Assembly: GCA_947493195.1 (NCBI GenBank)
Contig: CANLQG010000001.1
Coordinates: 558,001-622,000, forward strand
Reading direction: 5' to 3'
DNA from: an uncultured Sphingomonadaceae bacterium
GTDB lineage: Bacteria > Pseudomonadota > Alphaproteobacteria > Sphingomonadales > Sphingomonadaceae
Length of the DNA: 64,000 nucleotides
This document shows positions 37,694-46,157 of this stretch, piece after piece. Positions within the stretch are counted from its first letter, which is position 1. Every line of letters begins with the position of its first letter. The translations under genes were made by a program, and so were the position numbers. The notes beneath the pieces were generated by a model, which saw only the letters and a program-made list of their open reading frames with translations, was not told the origin of the DNA and searched no databases.

Positions 37694-38674
37694 TCACCCG
37701 GTTCTTCGGGGCGGTTCGGAACGAAATATCCAGCGGGGCGGTTGCGCTTGGCCCCATTTCCCCTCGACTGTTACCAGCACGCCGCCGACATTTCCGCCTT
37801 CGCAACGCTCGAGCTTGTCCAGCAGATCGGCAACCTGAGACCCCCTTGCTGTCCCGCCGAGCCACCCGAGGATGCGGTCGATAACGCGCAAGGCGATTGC
37901 CCGGTTGGGCGGAGACGAGCATTCCACCCTGTCGGAATAGCATGTGACGTGATCGCGGACTGCCTCATTCGTCTGAACATCCAGAGCCTCGTCCGCTTCG
38001 GCCAAATGGCTGGCAGAGCGAGACAGCGCGAGCGAATCCAGCCAGTCCGCCTCGGCCAGCGCCTTGCGGATTTTCACCCGGTCGAAACGGACATCGTGAT
38101 TGCTGGGGTCCTGAGCGACCGCGACGCCAGTACGTGCGACAACAGCCGCCAGTTCGGCCCGGCGGAAGCGAAGCAACGGCCGGATTACCGGCAGTTCGTG
38201 CCCCAACGGCCAGACGTATTCCCGCACCCCGGCGAGTCCGGCGACGCCGCTCCCGCGGTTCAGGCGCATCAGCAGAGTTTCGGCTTGGTCGTCGGCATGA
38301 TGGGCCGTGGCAACCATAGCGAGACCGCGCTTTTGCGCCCATAGATCAAGCGCGAAATACCGCGCCTCGCGCGCCATCGCCTGCACATTGCCCTCGCCAA
38401 CCTGCACGGTCAGTACCTCGCAACACACCCCGCGCTCCTCGCAAGCTGCGACCACCAGCGCGCATTCGTCCTTCGCTTCGGGACGCAGGCCGTGGTCGAC
38501 AGTCGCGACCTCGAAACCGCCCGGAATAGCCTCGTGCGCCAGCAGCAGCATGGCCATCGAGTCCGGCCCGCCGCTGACGGCGAGGCCGATCTTCCCGCCA
38601 TCGGGGTTCAGCCGGTCGAGCGCTGCCTTGAAACGCTCAACCAGTGCGGGATCAATTGCAGTCGACGCGGCCAC
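37694..38674 (-). CDS. tilS: tRNA(Ile)-lysidine synthetase
   Basis: This protein of 326 residues uses ATP to turn C34 of tRNA-Ile2 into lysidine. The PP-loop AVSGGPDSMAMLLLAHEA lies near residue 27, with VDHGLRPE and HHADDQAETLLMRL after it. A GTG at 38674 is chosen because the frame then begins just before the PP-loop and overlaps the upstream gene by 23 bases. The length is short, with little C-terminal tRNA-binding domain, as in other small TilS forms. It follows the CpoB-like gene, but the ftsH gene often found next is absent. Confidence 0.93.
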   Translation of the reverse strand: MAASTAIDPALVERFKAALDRLNPDGGKIGLAVSGGPDSMAMLLLAHEAIPGGFEVATVDHGLRPEAKDECALVVAACEERGVCCEVLTVQVGEGNVQAMAREARYFALDLWAQKRGLAMVATAHHADDQAETLLMRLNRGSGVAGLAGVREYVWPLGHELPVIRPLLRFRRAELAAVVARTGVAVAQDPSNHDVRFDRVKIRKALAEADWLDSLALSRSASHLAEADEALDVQTNEAVRDHVTCYSDRVECSSPPNRAIALRVIDRILGWLGGTARGSQVADLLDKLERCEGGNVGGVLVTVEGKWGQAQPPRWIFRSEPPRRTG

Positions 38675-39608
38675 CGAGGTTATCGTACTGGTTCTGCAAC
38701 CGCCCCACGGCCAGCGCGGCATAGGTCTCGCCGAATTCGGAAAGCGCGATGCAGGCCCGGCGGGTATCGCCCAGGGTGATCATCGATTCCGCCAGGTACA
38801 GCAGGCTGTCGGGGGCGCGAGCGCCCTGGGCGTCGGACTGGTAGTTCTCGAAGAAATGGGTGGCCGCAGCGCGCGGCTCGCCCGCATCCAGGAAGGCACG
38901 TCCCAGCAGGTTGCGCCCGTAGGTCGTGCGCCAGTGATCGGGATAGCGTTCCACGAACATCGCGAGTTGCTGCTGCGCTTCGGGAAAGAAGCCCGCGTCC
39001 CACAGGCGGAAGCCATAGACATATTCGTCGTCGCCCTGGTCACCCGTTGCGGGCTTGGCGATGGCCTGCACCGCCGCCACCCGTTCCGGCGTGGGAGCGG
39101 TGGCCTGCGTGGTGGTTCTTTCCGCTGCGGGCAGTTCGGCAGTGCGTTCGGCGTCACGGGGGACCGGCACCACGCCGCTGGGCCTTGGTGCCGTTGCAGC
39201 GGTGCCCGCCCCCGAGGCGCTGCTGGTGCTGGTGCCACGTGCTTCCATCTGGGCTATGCGCATTTCCATTGCCGCAAGAGCATTCTCGCTCACTTCGGCA
39301 GTAGCGGTGAGCCGCGCCAGCTGGCCTTCGATCGCGTCGAGCCGCGCCAGCACGTCGGTCAGCGCAGATGTGGTCACCTGCGGCGTGGTGCTGGGTGTGG
39401 CCGATCGCTCCGGCATGATCTCGGGCTCGAAAAACCGGTCGTCACCGCCAGGGAATACTGCGCGCTGCAGCGCGTTGACCTGGCTTTCGATCCGCCGCAG
39501 CCGGTCATCGCTCTGGGCCGCGGCAGGCACCGGCATGGCCACGGCCACAATCACCGCGACAATGGCGGCGCGCGATATCGCGAATGACTGTTTCGACCTA
39601 GCAAGCAT
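38652..39608 (-). CDS. CpoB/YbgF-like periplasmic coiled-coil TPR protein
   Basis: This protein has 318 residues. A signal peptide ends near PVPAAAQ (about residue 31). A coiled-coil region follows (DRLRRIESQVNALQRAV and a second helix with LARLDAIEGQLARL), then a Ser/Thr/Pro-rich linker and C-terminal TPR-like repeats from about residue 205. The layout is that of CpoB/YbgF, which coordinates peptidoglycan synthesis with the Tol-Pal system. Adjacency to tilS is common in alphaproteobacteria. The tol-pal genes are not in the window. Confidence 0.85.
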   Translation of the reverse strand: MLARSKQSFAISRAAIVAVIVAVAMPVPAAAQSDDRLRRIESQVNALQRAVFPGGDDRFFEPEIMPERSATPSTTPQVTTSALTDVLARLDAIEGQLARLTATAEVSENALAAMEMRIAQMEARGTSTSSASGAGTAATAPRPSGVVPVPRDAERTAELPAAERTTTQATAPTPERVAAVQAIAKPATGDQGDDEYVYGFRLWDAGFFPEAQQQLAMFVERYPDHWRTTYGRNLLGRAFLDAGEPRAAATHFFENYQSDAQGARAPDSLLYLAESMITLGDTRRACIALSEFGETYAALAVGRLQNQYDNLGGRVDCN

Positions 39609-39764
39609 TACCGGCGATCTCCTCAAATCCGTGTTCGGCGCGGAACCGTGGCTCCATGCCATGTCCTACCAAGATAGACGATTAACGCCCGCGTGAAAGC
39701 CGGAACTGGACGGCTTTCCCCCATCAATTCGATCGCGCACACGCGTTCGGTATCGCACTCCTGC

Positions 39765-40904
39765 CTATTGCGGTTCGGGCGATACCCCGCCGTCCTGCGG
39801 TTCCGCGGGCACCGCACGAGGCGGCGCAGTTGCGGCGGGAGACGGGGTCGGCGTTGCCGTGGGTGCCCGGCTGGCAGTTGCAGCAGGCGTACGCGCGGCC
39901 TGTGTGGCAGTCGGCGTTGCGGTGCGTTGCGGCGTGGGCGACAGTGCGGTGGTCGCCGTCGGTCGCGGTGCAGGTGCAGGTGCGGGCGCGGCCCGCGGCT
40001 GCACGGCAGCGGTGGTCGTACCTGCGGTTTCAGGTTGCGGCGCGGCGGGAGAGCCGAGGCCGAACCCGATGGTGGTCACCCCTCCACTTCGCGCCAGCAG
40101 CGCATCCGCCGAAATCGGCACGTCTGTCAGCGTTTCGACTTCGGTGGAAAGCTTGCGCACCGGTCTGTCACCGATGGTGATCGCCAGGCGATCGGGCCTT
40201 CCGGTGATGATCTGCGGATTGACCGCATCGGCAGGCACGGTGAAGGTATCGCCTTCCTGCATGGTGCCTTCCTGAAGCACGCGGCCCTCCTCGTCGTAAA
40301 AGCGGACCCAGGTCTCTCCCTCGGCGGTGAACACCACCGGGCCGCTGGGCTCTGCGGCGGCCGCCTCCTGTGGCTGATCCACCTGCTGCTCTGCCTGGCG
40401 TTCTGCGGCAGCCTGGGCCTCTTCCTTCCGCTGCTGTTCCACCAGTGAGGGGATCTCGGCGGCCGGTGCGAACAGTGCGCGGGCCGCGAAGAAAATGCCC
40501 ACGAGCAGGATCACCACGGCAAAAAGCGAGAAATACAGCAGCCGTCCGCCCGGCGCGCGCGACGGGTCGCCCGGTTCGAACGTGCGCCGGGTCTGCTGGT
40601 CGTACTGTTCGTTGGCCTCGGCCTCGTCCAGCTCCTCGCGCACCAGGCCGACGATCTCTTCCTGGTTCAGCCCCACGGTCCTGGCGTAGGTGCGGGCGAA
40701 GCCCACCACGTAGGTGCGTCCCGGCATGTCTTCGAGATTGCCGGTCTCCAGGCTTTCCAGATGGCGCCGCGAAATGCGCGTTTCCGACGCCACCTGCTCC
40801 AGCGTCAGACCCTTGCGTTCACGCGCGGCACGCAGCTTCGCGCCAGCCGTGGCCGTGGCTTCGTTGGTGTTATCCTGCAATGTCTCGTCTTCAGAATCGG
40901 TCAT
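39765..40904 (-). CDS. RodZ-like helix-turn-helix membrane protein
   Basis: This protein has 379 residues. A cytoplasmic helix-turn-helix lies near 22-85 (LRAARERKGLTLEQVA), a single membrane helix near 125-147, and a periplasmic DUF4115 domain near 195-270 with RLAITIGDRPV. The tail, from about residue 285, is a low-complexity Ala/Pro/Thr stretch. The layout matches RodZ, which links MreB to the cell wall. The start MTDSEDE is preferred over a longer reading without a ribosome site. The long PT-rich tail is more extended than in E. coli RodZ. Confidence 0.85.
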   Translation of the reverse strand: MTDSEDETLQDNTNEATATAGAKLRAARERKGLTLEQVASETRISRRHLESLETGNLEDMPGRTYVVGFARTYARTVGLNQEEIVGLVREELDEAEANEQYDQQTRRTFEPGDPSRAPGGRLLYFSLFAVVILLVGIFFAARALFAPAAEIPSLVEQQRKEEAQAAAERQAEQQVDQPQEAAAAEPSGPVVFTAEGETWVRFYDEEGRVLQEGTMQEGDTFTVPADAVNPQIITGRPDRLAITIGDRPVRKLSTEVETLTDVPISADALLARSGGVTTIGFGLGSPAAPQPETAGTTTAAVQPRAAPAPAPAPRPTATTALSPTPQRTATPTATQAARTPAATASRAPTATPTPSPAATAPPRAVPAEPQDGGVSPEPQ

Positions 40905-41005
40905 GACCGCTCCAGCAAAAAGGTGCTGGGTTGTTAGCGAACCCTCTGCGTCCACCCCAATCGACCCTGACCGGTTAAGTCAAGCGATTGTGCAGTGCAA
41001 AAAGG

Positions 41006-43276
41006 CTAATCAACCTCTATTTCGCGTTCCCTGGCCCAGGCCTGCAACGCGGCGCGCATGTTTTCCGGCGGACTGGCGAGCCAGCCCATCATGGCATCGC
41101 CTATTTCGCGGGTATCGACCTTGCGCACCAGTTCCTTGATCGGGCCCACCCCGGCAGGGGTGATCGACAGGCGGCGAATGCCTATGCCGAGCAACGCCAG
41201 TGCCTCCAGCCGCCGCCCGCCCATTTCGCCGCATACGCCCAGGTCCACCGGATAGCCCACGCAGTTCTGCACCACCCGGCGCAGGAACCGCAGGATGGCA
41301 GGGCTGACCCAGTCGTACCGTTCGGCCAGCATCGGGTTCGCCCGGTCGGCTGCGAACAGGAACTGGGTCAGGTCGTTGGTGCCGATCGAGATGAACGACA
41401 GCTTGGGCAGCAGCAGGTCGAGCGTTTCCGCCAATGAGGGCACTTCCAGCATCACACCGTAGTTGATGACGCTGGGAAGCTTGTGCTTGCGCGACTTGAG
41501 GAAGGCCAGTTGCTGGTCGAACACTTCTTTCGCGGCGTCGAACTCCCACGGTTCAGACACCATCGGGAACATCACGTTCAGCTCTCTGCCCGCGGCACCT
41601 TCCAGCAGGGCCCGTGCCTGGGCCTTCATCAATCCTTCGCGCTCCAGCGCCAGGCGCAACGCGCGCCAGCCCATGGCCGGGTTCTCGTCTTCCTTGGCAA
41701 TCTCGCTGGAGATGTAGGGCAGTGACTTGTCGCCGCCGATATCTACCGTGCGGAAGATGACCTTCTTCCCCTTCGCCGCTTCCAGCACGTCGCGGTAAAG
41801 CCGGGCCTGCCGCTCGCGCTGTGGCAAGGCGGCCGAGACGAGGAACTGGAACTCGGTACGGTAAAGGCCGATGCCGTCAGCCCCGGTCATCGCCAGCATG
41901 CCCACATCGTCGCGAAGCCCCGCATTCATCATCACCTGGATGCGTTCGCCATCGCGCGTGAACGGCTCCACGTCGCGCAGCTTGGCGTAGGCTGCCTTCT
42001 TTTCCTTGCTGCGGGTGAAGCGCGCCTCGAATGCCTCGCGCACACCGAAGGAAGGGCGCACGGAAACGATGCCAGCATCCCCGTCCACCAGCATTTCGTC
42101 GCCCTCGCGCACCTTGCCGCGAATGTTGGACACGCGGCCGATAACGGGAATGCCCATGGCGCGGGCCACGATCACCACGTGCGCGGTGAGGGAGCCCTGT
42201 TCCAGCACCACGCCTTTCAGGCGGCGCTTGTCGTATTCCAGCAGCTCTGCCGGGCCCAGGTTCTTGGCGACCAGGATGGAATCTGCCGCCAGCCCCTTTT
42301 GCGCGGCCGTGCCAAGCTGGCCGGAGACGGTACGGATCAGGCGATTGGCCAGGTCCTCCAGGTCGTGCATCCGGTCCTGCAGCAGGGGGTCGGAAATCTC
42401 GCGCATGCGCATGCGGGTGCGTTGCTGCACGCGTTCGATGGCGGCCTCTGCCGTCAGGCCGGAATCGATCGCCTCGTTGATGCGCCGGCTCCAGCCCTCG
42501 TCATAGGCGAACATCTTGTAGGTCTCGAGCACTTGCTCGTGCTCTCCGCCCACGCCGAAATCGGCCTGGCTGGCCATGTTGTCGATCTGCTCGCGCATGC
42601 GGTCGAAGGCGAGATAGACGCGCTGACGCTCCGCCTCGGTATCCTCGGCCACGGTCTGCTCGATGGTGACGCGCGGCTGGTGAAACACGGCCTGCCCGAT
42701 GGCGAGCCCCTTCACCAGCTTCAGGCCGGTGATCTGTTCCTGGCCGGAGTGGGCTTCGGACGGGCGAGCCAGTTCCTCGGGATCGACCAGCGCCGCATTG
42801 TTGATCAGTTCCGCCAGCACCATGGCCACGGTCTGCAGCGCCTCGATCTCGACCTCTTCGTACTTGCGCGGATCGGCATGCTGCACGGTCAGAACGCCGA
42901 TCGCCCGCTCGCGCCGCACGATGGGAACCCCCGCAAATGAGTGGAAGCTTTCCTCGCCCGTTTCGGGGCGGTACTGGAATTCGGGATGAGACGCTGCCTC
43001 GGCAAGGTTCAGCGTTTCGATATTCTGGGCGATGGTGCCGGTCAGGCCCTCACCAACGCCCAGCCGGGTGACATGGACTGCGGCCTGGTTCAGTCCGCGC
43101 GTCGCGAACAGTTCCAGCATCCCCTCGCGCAGGAGGTAGATCGAGCAGACTTCGCTATCGAGCGCCTCACCGATCGTTTCCACGACCTGGTTGAGCTTGG
43201 CCTGCGCATGGGTGCGCGATGCCATGACCTCGTGCAGGCTGGTGAGAATCTGTCTGGCGGAATGGGCGGCGGTCAT
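41006..43276 (-). CDS. ptsP: PEP-protein phosphotransferase PtsP (EI-Ntr) with GAF domain
   Basis: This protein of 756 residues is the first enzyme of the nitrogen-related PTS relay. It has an N-terminal GAF sensor domain (about 17-160), then the PEP-utiliser fold with the phospho-His in LTAHVVIVARAMGIP near 362. The PEP-binding barrel follows with GIGLYRTEFQFL near 465 and GVCGEMGG near 680, whose Cys is catalytic. EI-Ntr signals nitrogen and carbon state through NPr and EIIA-Ntr; in Caulobacter this affects (p)ppGpp and the cell cycle. It lies close to rcdA. Confidence 0.95.
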   Translation of the reverse strand: MTAAHSARQILTSLHEVMASRTHAQAKLNQVVETIGEALDSEVCSIYLLREGMLELFATRGLNQAAVHVTRLGVGEGLTGTIAQNIETLNLAEAASHPEFQYRPETGEESFHSFAGVPIVRRERAIGVLTVQHADPRKYEEVEIEALQTVAMVLAELINNAALVDPEELARPSEAHSGQEQITGLKLVKGLAIGQAVFHQPRVTIEQTVAEDTEAERQRVYLAFDRMREQIDNMASQADFGVGGEHEQVLETYKMFAYDEGWSRRINEAIDSGLTAEAAIERVQQRTRMRMREISDPLLQDRMHDLEDLANRLIRTVSGQLGTAAQKGLAADSILVAKNLGPAELLEYDKRRLKGVVLEQGSLTAHVVIVARAMGIPVIGRVSNIRGKVREGDEMLVDGDAGIVSVRPSFGVREAFEARFTRSKEKKAAYAKLRDVEPFTRDGERIQVMMNAGLRDDVGMLAMTGADGIGLYRTEFQFLVSAALPQRERQARLYRDVLEAAKGKKVIFRTVDIGGDKSLPYISSEIAKEDENPAMGWRALRLALEREGLMKAQARALLEGAAGRELNVMFPMVSEPWEFDAAKEVFDQQLAFLKSRKHKLPSVINYGVMLEVPSLAETLDLLLPKLSFISIGTNDLTQFLFAADRANPMLAERYDWVSPAILRFLRRVVQNCVGYPVDLGVCGEMGGRRLEALALLGIGIRRLSITPAGVGPIKELVRKVDTREIGDAMMGWLASPPENMRAALQAWAREREIEVD

Positions 43277-43385
43277 CTTCAGAACCGCCTATAGCAGATT
43301 GGGGAAATTGCAAAATGCCGGCCCCGGCCTGGTATCCTTCGTTCCCGGGGGCAAGGGCCGGCCAATCAGCCGATAGTCAGGGGCA

Positions 43386-43541
43386 TCAATGAAGCGCGAT
43401 CTCTTCCTTGAGGGCGAGTTTCTGCTTCTTGAGTGCCTGGATTCTCGCACTGTCGGGCGCGGGCCGGTTCATTTCATCGCGCAGCATACGGTCGAGCCCT
43501 TCGTGCTTTTGCTGGAGGGCTTGGACGTGCGAAGTTTCCAT
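43386..43541 (-). CDS. DUF465 (YdcH-like) small protein
   Basis: This protein of 51 residues starts METSHVQALQQKHEGLD and ends ALKKQKLALKEEIALH. The helical hairpin with the KKQKLxLKEEI tail is typical of DUF465/YdcH. The start is fixed by AAGGAG 8 bases upstream; longer readings have no ribosome site. The function of the family is unknown. A related gene is encoded divergently 214 bases away. Confidence 0.85.
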   Translation of the reverse strand: METSHVQALQQKHEGLDRMLRDEMNRPAPDSARIQALKKQKLALKEEIALH

Positions 43542-43755
43542 GAGGCAGTCTCCTTGACAGTTTGGACCGGAAAAAGCCCGGCCCGTGTGGTGACCCAGCA
43601 CGGCAGACTGCCATTCGACTCGCGAGACAGCAGTCACCGCGCGATTGTCATGAAACCATAATAATCCTAATTCTCCAAATGGCGTGGCGACGAATTGACT
43701 TGTAGAGCCGATGGCCCGCAAAAGGCTTCCGAACGGGTGGCAAGAGAAGGCAGGC

Positions 43756-43953
43756 ATGACCGAAGACGAAATGCGCAAGCGCCTTGCCTCGCTCAAGGTG
43801 GAACACCGCGACCTGGACATCGCAATCGAGGCGCTGGTGCAGGCTGGCGGGCCCGACCAGTTGCAGGTCGCCCGGCTGAAGAAACGCAAGCTGCGCCTGC
43901 GAGACCAGATCGGGCAGATCGAGGATTACCTGACGCCCGATATCATCGCCTGA
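43756..43953 (+). CDS. DUF465 (YdcH-like) small protein
   Basis: This protein of 65 residues includes LASLKVEHRDLDIAIEAL and the tail LKKRKLRLRDQIGQIE, a DUF465 helical hairpin. It starts at MTEDEMRKRL behind AGAAGG; an upstream ATG at 43711 in the same frame is an alternative. It is a divergent paralogue of the preceding small gene. The pair lies between ptsP and rcdA. Confidence 0.85.
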   Translation: MTEDEMRKRLASLKVEHRDLDIAIEALVQAGGPDQLQVARLKKRKLRLRDQIGQIEDYLTPDIIA

Positions 43954-44103
43954 TTCCTTTTTCGAGCGCTCGCCGCGGGCCGCGCCGAGGCCAGAATGCC
44001 CGCAAAGCGTGCTACGCAGGGACAGGCGGGGAAAAACGCCCGCGCAAGGCTTAAACATCGCGCCAGAATTTCGCATAGCGTGACGACTAGGTAGCAACAC
44101 GTA

Positions 44104-44149
44104 TTTGCACCCGCACAATAAATCGCAACGCTTATTGTGCAGGTGCGAA
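44104..44149. repeat. Long inverted repeat upstream of rcdA
   Basis: The 18-base arms 44104-44121 and 44132-44149 pair at 16 positions around a 10-base loop. The inner 9 bp, GCACAATAA / TTATTGTGC, are perfect. It lies in a 245-base gap 50 bases before the rcdA GTG and is followed by a second small hairpin (GGGCC, 6 bases, GGCCC at 44156-44171). There is no T-tract, so a terminator is unlikely. A structured 5' leader or a dimer-binding operator fits better. Confidence 0.75.
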
Positions 44150-44198
44150 AAGGATGGGCCATCATCGGCCCCGGACAGGTACCGGAAATGGAGATCGT

Positions 44199-44660
44199 GT
44201 GACGCCAGCCAGTCTCAACCCGATGATCGTCGAAAATCTCTACGAAGAGGCGCTGTCTCTAGCCGAAGAGGCTCGCGTTACGTTCGATCTCGACGACAGC
44301 CCAGACAGCTTCAACCGCTCTGCCGGCGCTTCGCGCGTCGCCATGAGCTGCGAGGCATTGCGCACCACGACGCGCATGATGCACGCGATTGCCTGGCTGC
44401 TGAACCAGCGCGCTTTCTTTGCCGGCGAGATGAGCGAGTTCCAGCTGCGTCGGCATGGCCGCCTACCGCCTGCGCAGCCGCAGCCGAACCAGGAGCAGAT
44501 CGCGCTGTTGCCGCCCTACGTAGCCGACCTGGTGGAGCGTTCCGTCCAGTTCTACGCCCGTGTCGAGCGGCTGGATCGCGCCTGGCGCCATCAGTTCGAG
44601 CTGCAACCCACCGCCGTCCACCGCCTGAGTCAACGGCTGGGATACGCCTTCGCGCGCTAG
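44199..44660 (+). CDS. rcdA: RcdA-like (DUF1465) regulator of CtrA degradation
   Basis: This all-helical protein of 153 residues belongs to DUF1465, the family of Caulobacter RcdA, an adaptor that helps ClpXP degrade CtrA and other cell-cycle substrates. Typical segments are ENLYEEALSLAEEAR near residue 12, SCEALRTTTRMMHAIAWLL near 50 and LPPYVADLVERSV near 105. A GTG start is chosen because it precedes the conserved N-terminus and has GGAGA upstream. The stop shares CTAG with the converging glpK stop. A long inverted repeat lies in its leader. Confidence 0.85.
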   Translation: MTPASLNPMIVENLYEEALSLAEEARVTFDLDDSPDSFNRSAGASRVAMSCEALRTTTRMMHAIAWLLNQRAFFAGEMSEFQLRRHGRLPPAQPQPNQEQIALLPPYVADLVERSVQFYARVERLDRAWRHQFELQPTAVHRLSQRLGYAFAR

Positions 44661-46132
44661 ACTTTCGCCAGGGCCTCGTTCCAGCGGTTCAGCCGCAGGC
44701 GGCGCACGGCATCGTCCATGACCGGTTCGAACGTTCGCGTCGCGCCGATCATCGTCTCCGCCGCGTGCGGCAGGCTTTCCTTCATCCCGCAACCCACAGC
44801 CGCCAGCATCGCGGCGCCCAGCGCGGTCGTCTCCACGAAATCGGGCCGGGTGACCGGCAGATCCAGCAGGTCGGCGATGTCCTGCGCCATCCAGTCGTTC
44901 ACCGCCATCCCGCCGTCGATGCGCAGCCCGGTGCAGCGCGCGCCATCGGCGGCGAAAGCGCTGGCAAGGTCGTATGTCTGGTGCGCCATTGCCTCCAGCG
45001 CGGCGCGGGCGATGTGTGCGCGGCCGGTGTCAAAGCCAAGGCCGGAGATGACGCCGCGCGCCTCTGGCCGCCAGTGCGGCGCGCCCAGGCCCGACAGCGC
45101 GGGCACCACCACAACTCCGCCGTTGTCGGGGATGGAGCGCGCCAGTTCCTCGGTCTCTGCGGCGCTGCCGATCAGGCCCAGCGTATCGCGCAGGTACTTT
45201 ATCAGGCTTCCCGCCACGAACACCGCGCCCTCGATGGCGTAGCGGCGCTCTCCATCCAGCTGGTAGAGCACCGTGCCCAGCAACCGGTGATCCGACCACG
45301 GCAGCGTGGTGCCCAAGTTGGCGAGCACGAAGGCGCCGGTGCCGTAGGTCGCCTTTGTCTGGCCGGGCGAGAGACAGCCCTGCCCGATGGTGGCGGCCTG
45401 CTGGTCGCCCGCCATGCCGCAGATGGGGATGCGCCCGCCGAAAAGTTCGGCATGGGTATGCGCCAGTTCGCCCGCGCTATCGGTGATCTGCGGCAGCGCG
45501 GCGATGGGCACGCCGAACAGATCGCACAGGTCCGCATCCCAGCCCGAGGCATCGAGCGCCATCAGCAGCGTACGGCTGGCATTGCTGGCATCGGTGATGT
45601 GGGTATTGCCCCGCGTCAGCTTCCACACCAGCCAGCTTTCCACCGTGCCCAGCGCCAGCCGTCCGCCCTTTGCCGCTTTCGCCACTGCCTCCTCGTTGTC
45701 GAGCAGCCAGCGCATCTTGGTGCCAGAGAAATAGGGGTCGAGCAGCAGGCCGGTGCGTTCCCGCACCCTTGCCTCGTGCCCGGCATCTTTCAACTTGGCA
45801 CAGAAATCGGCCGTGCGCCTGTCCTGCCACACGATGGCACGGCTGAGAGGCTGCCCGGTCGTCTTGTCCCATGCGACCACGGTTTCGCGCTGGTTGGCAA
45901 TGCCGATGGCGGCGATCCGCGCCGCGCCGCCCGCCTGCTTTACCATCGCCTGCGCGCAGGCCAGCGTTTTGTCCCAGATTTCCGCCGCGTCGTGTTCCAC
46001 CCAGCCCGAGCGCGGATAGTGCTGCGTGAGGTCCGCCTGCTCCATCCCGCGCAGCGCGCCATCCTGAGCGAACAGCATGGCCCGGGTGCTGGTGGTGCCT
46101 TCATCCAATACGAGGATGGACTGGTCGATCAT
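44657..46132 (-). CDS. glpK: Glycerol kinase
   Basis: This FGGY-family kinase of 491 residues phosphorylates glycerol to glycerol 3-phosphate. LDEGTTSTRAMLF is at residues 8-20, and GMAGDQQAATIGQG near 237 and YGTGAFVLANLG near 258 are characteristic of GlpK. The gene stands alone, without glpF or glpD nearby. The starts of glpK and the divergent metallo-hydrolase are 25 bases apart, so promoters overlap. Confidence 0.95.
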   Translation of the reverse strand: MIDQSILVLDEGTTSTRAMLFAQDGALRGMEQADLTQHYPRSGWVEHDAAEIWDKTLACAQAMVKQAGGAARIAAIGIANQRETVVAWDKTTGQPLSRAIVWQDRRTADFCAKLKDAGHEARVRERTGLLLDPYFSGTKMRWLLDNEEAVAKAAKGGRLALGTVESWLVWKLTRGNTHITDASNASRTLLMALDASGWDADLCDLFGVPIAALPQITDSAGELAHTHAELFGGRIPICGMAGDQQAATIGQGCLSPGQTKATYGTGAFVLANLGTTLPWSDHRLLGTVLYQLDGERRYAIEGAVFVAGSLIKYLRDTLGLIGSAAETEELARSIPDNGGVVVVPALSGLGAPHWRPEARGVISGLGFDTGRAHIARAALEAMAHQTYDLASAFAADGARCTGLRIDGGMAVNDWMAQDIADLLDLPVTRPDFVETTALGAAMLAAVGCGMKESLPHAAETMIGATRTFEPVMDDAVRRLRLNRWNEALAKV

Positions 46133-46157
46133 TGGATTTCCTCTCCTTTATCGCCAT

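Noticed and set aside
40986..41005. TGCAGTGCA motif resembling a PhaR site upstream of the RodZ-like gene
   Set aside because: It is short, a single copy, and recalled rather than verified. It also lies close to the end of ptsP, with no PHA gene nearby.
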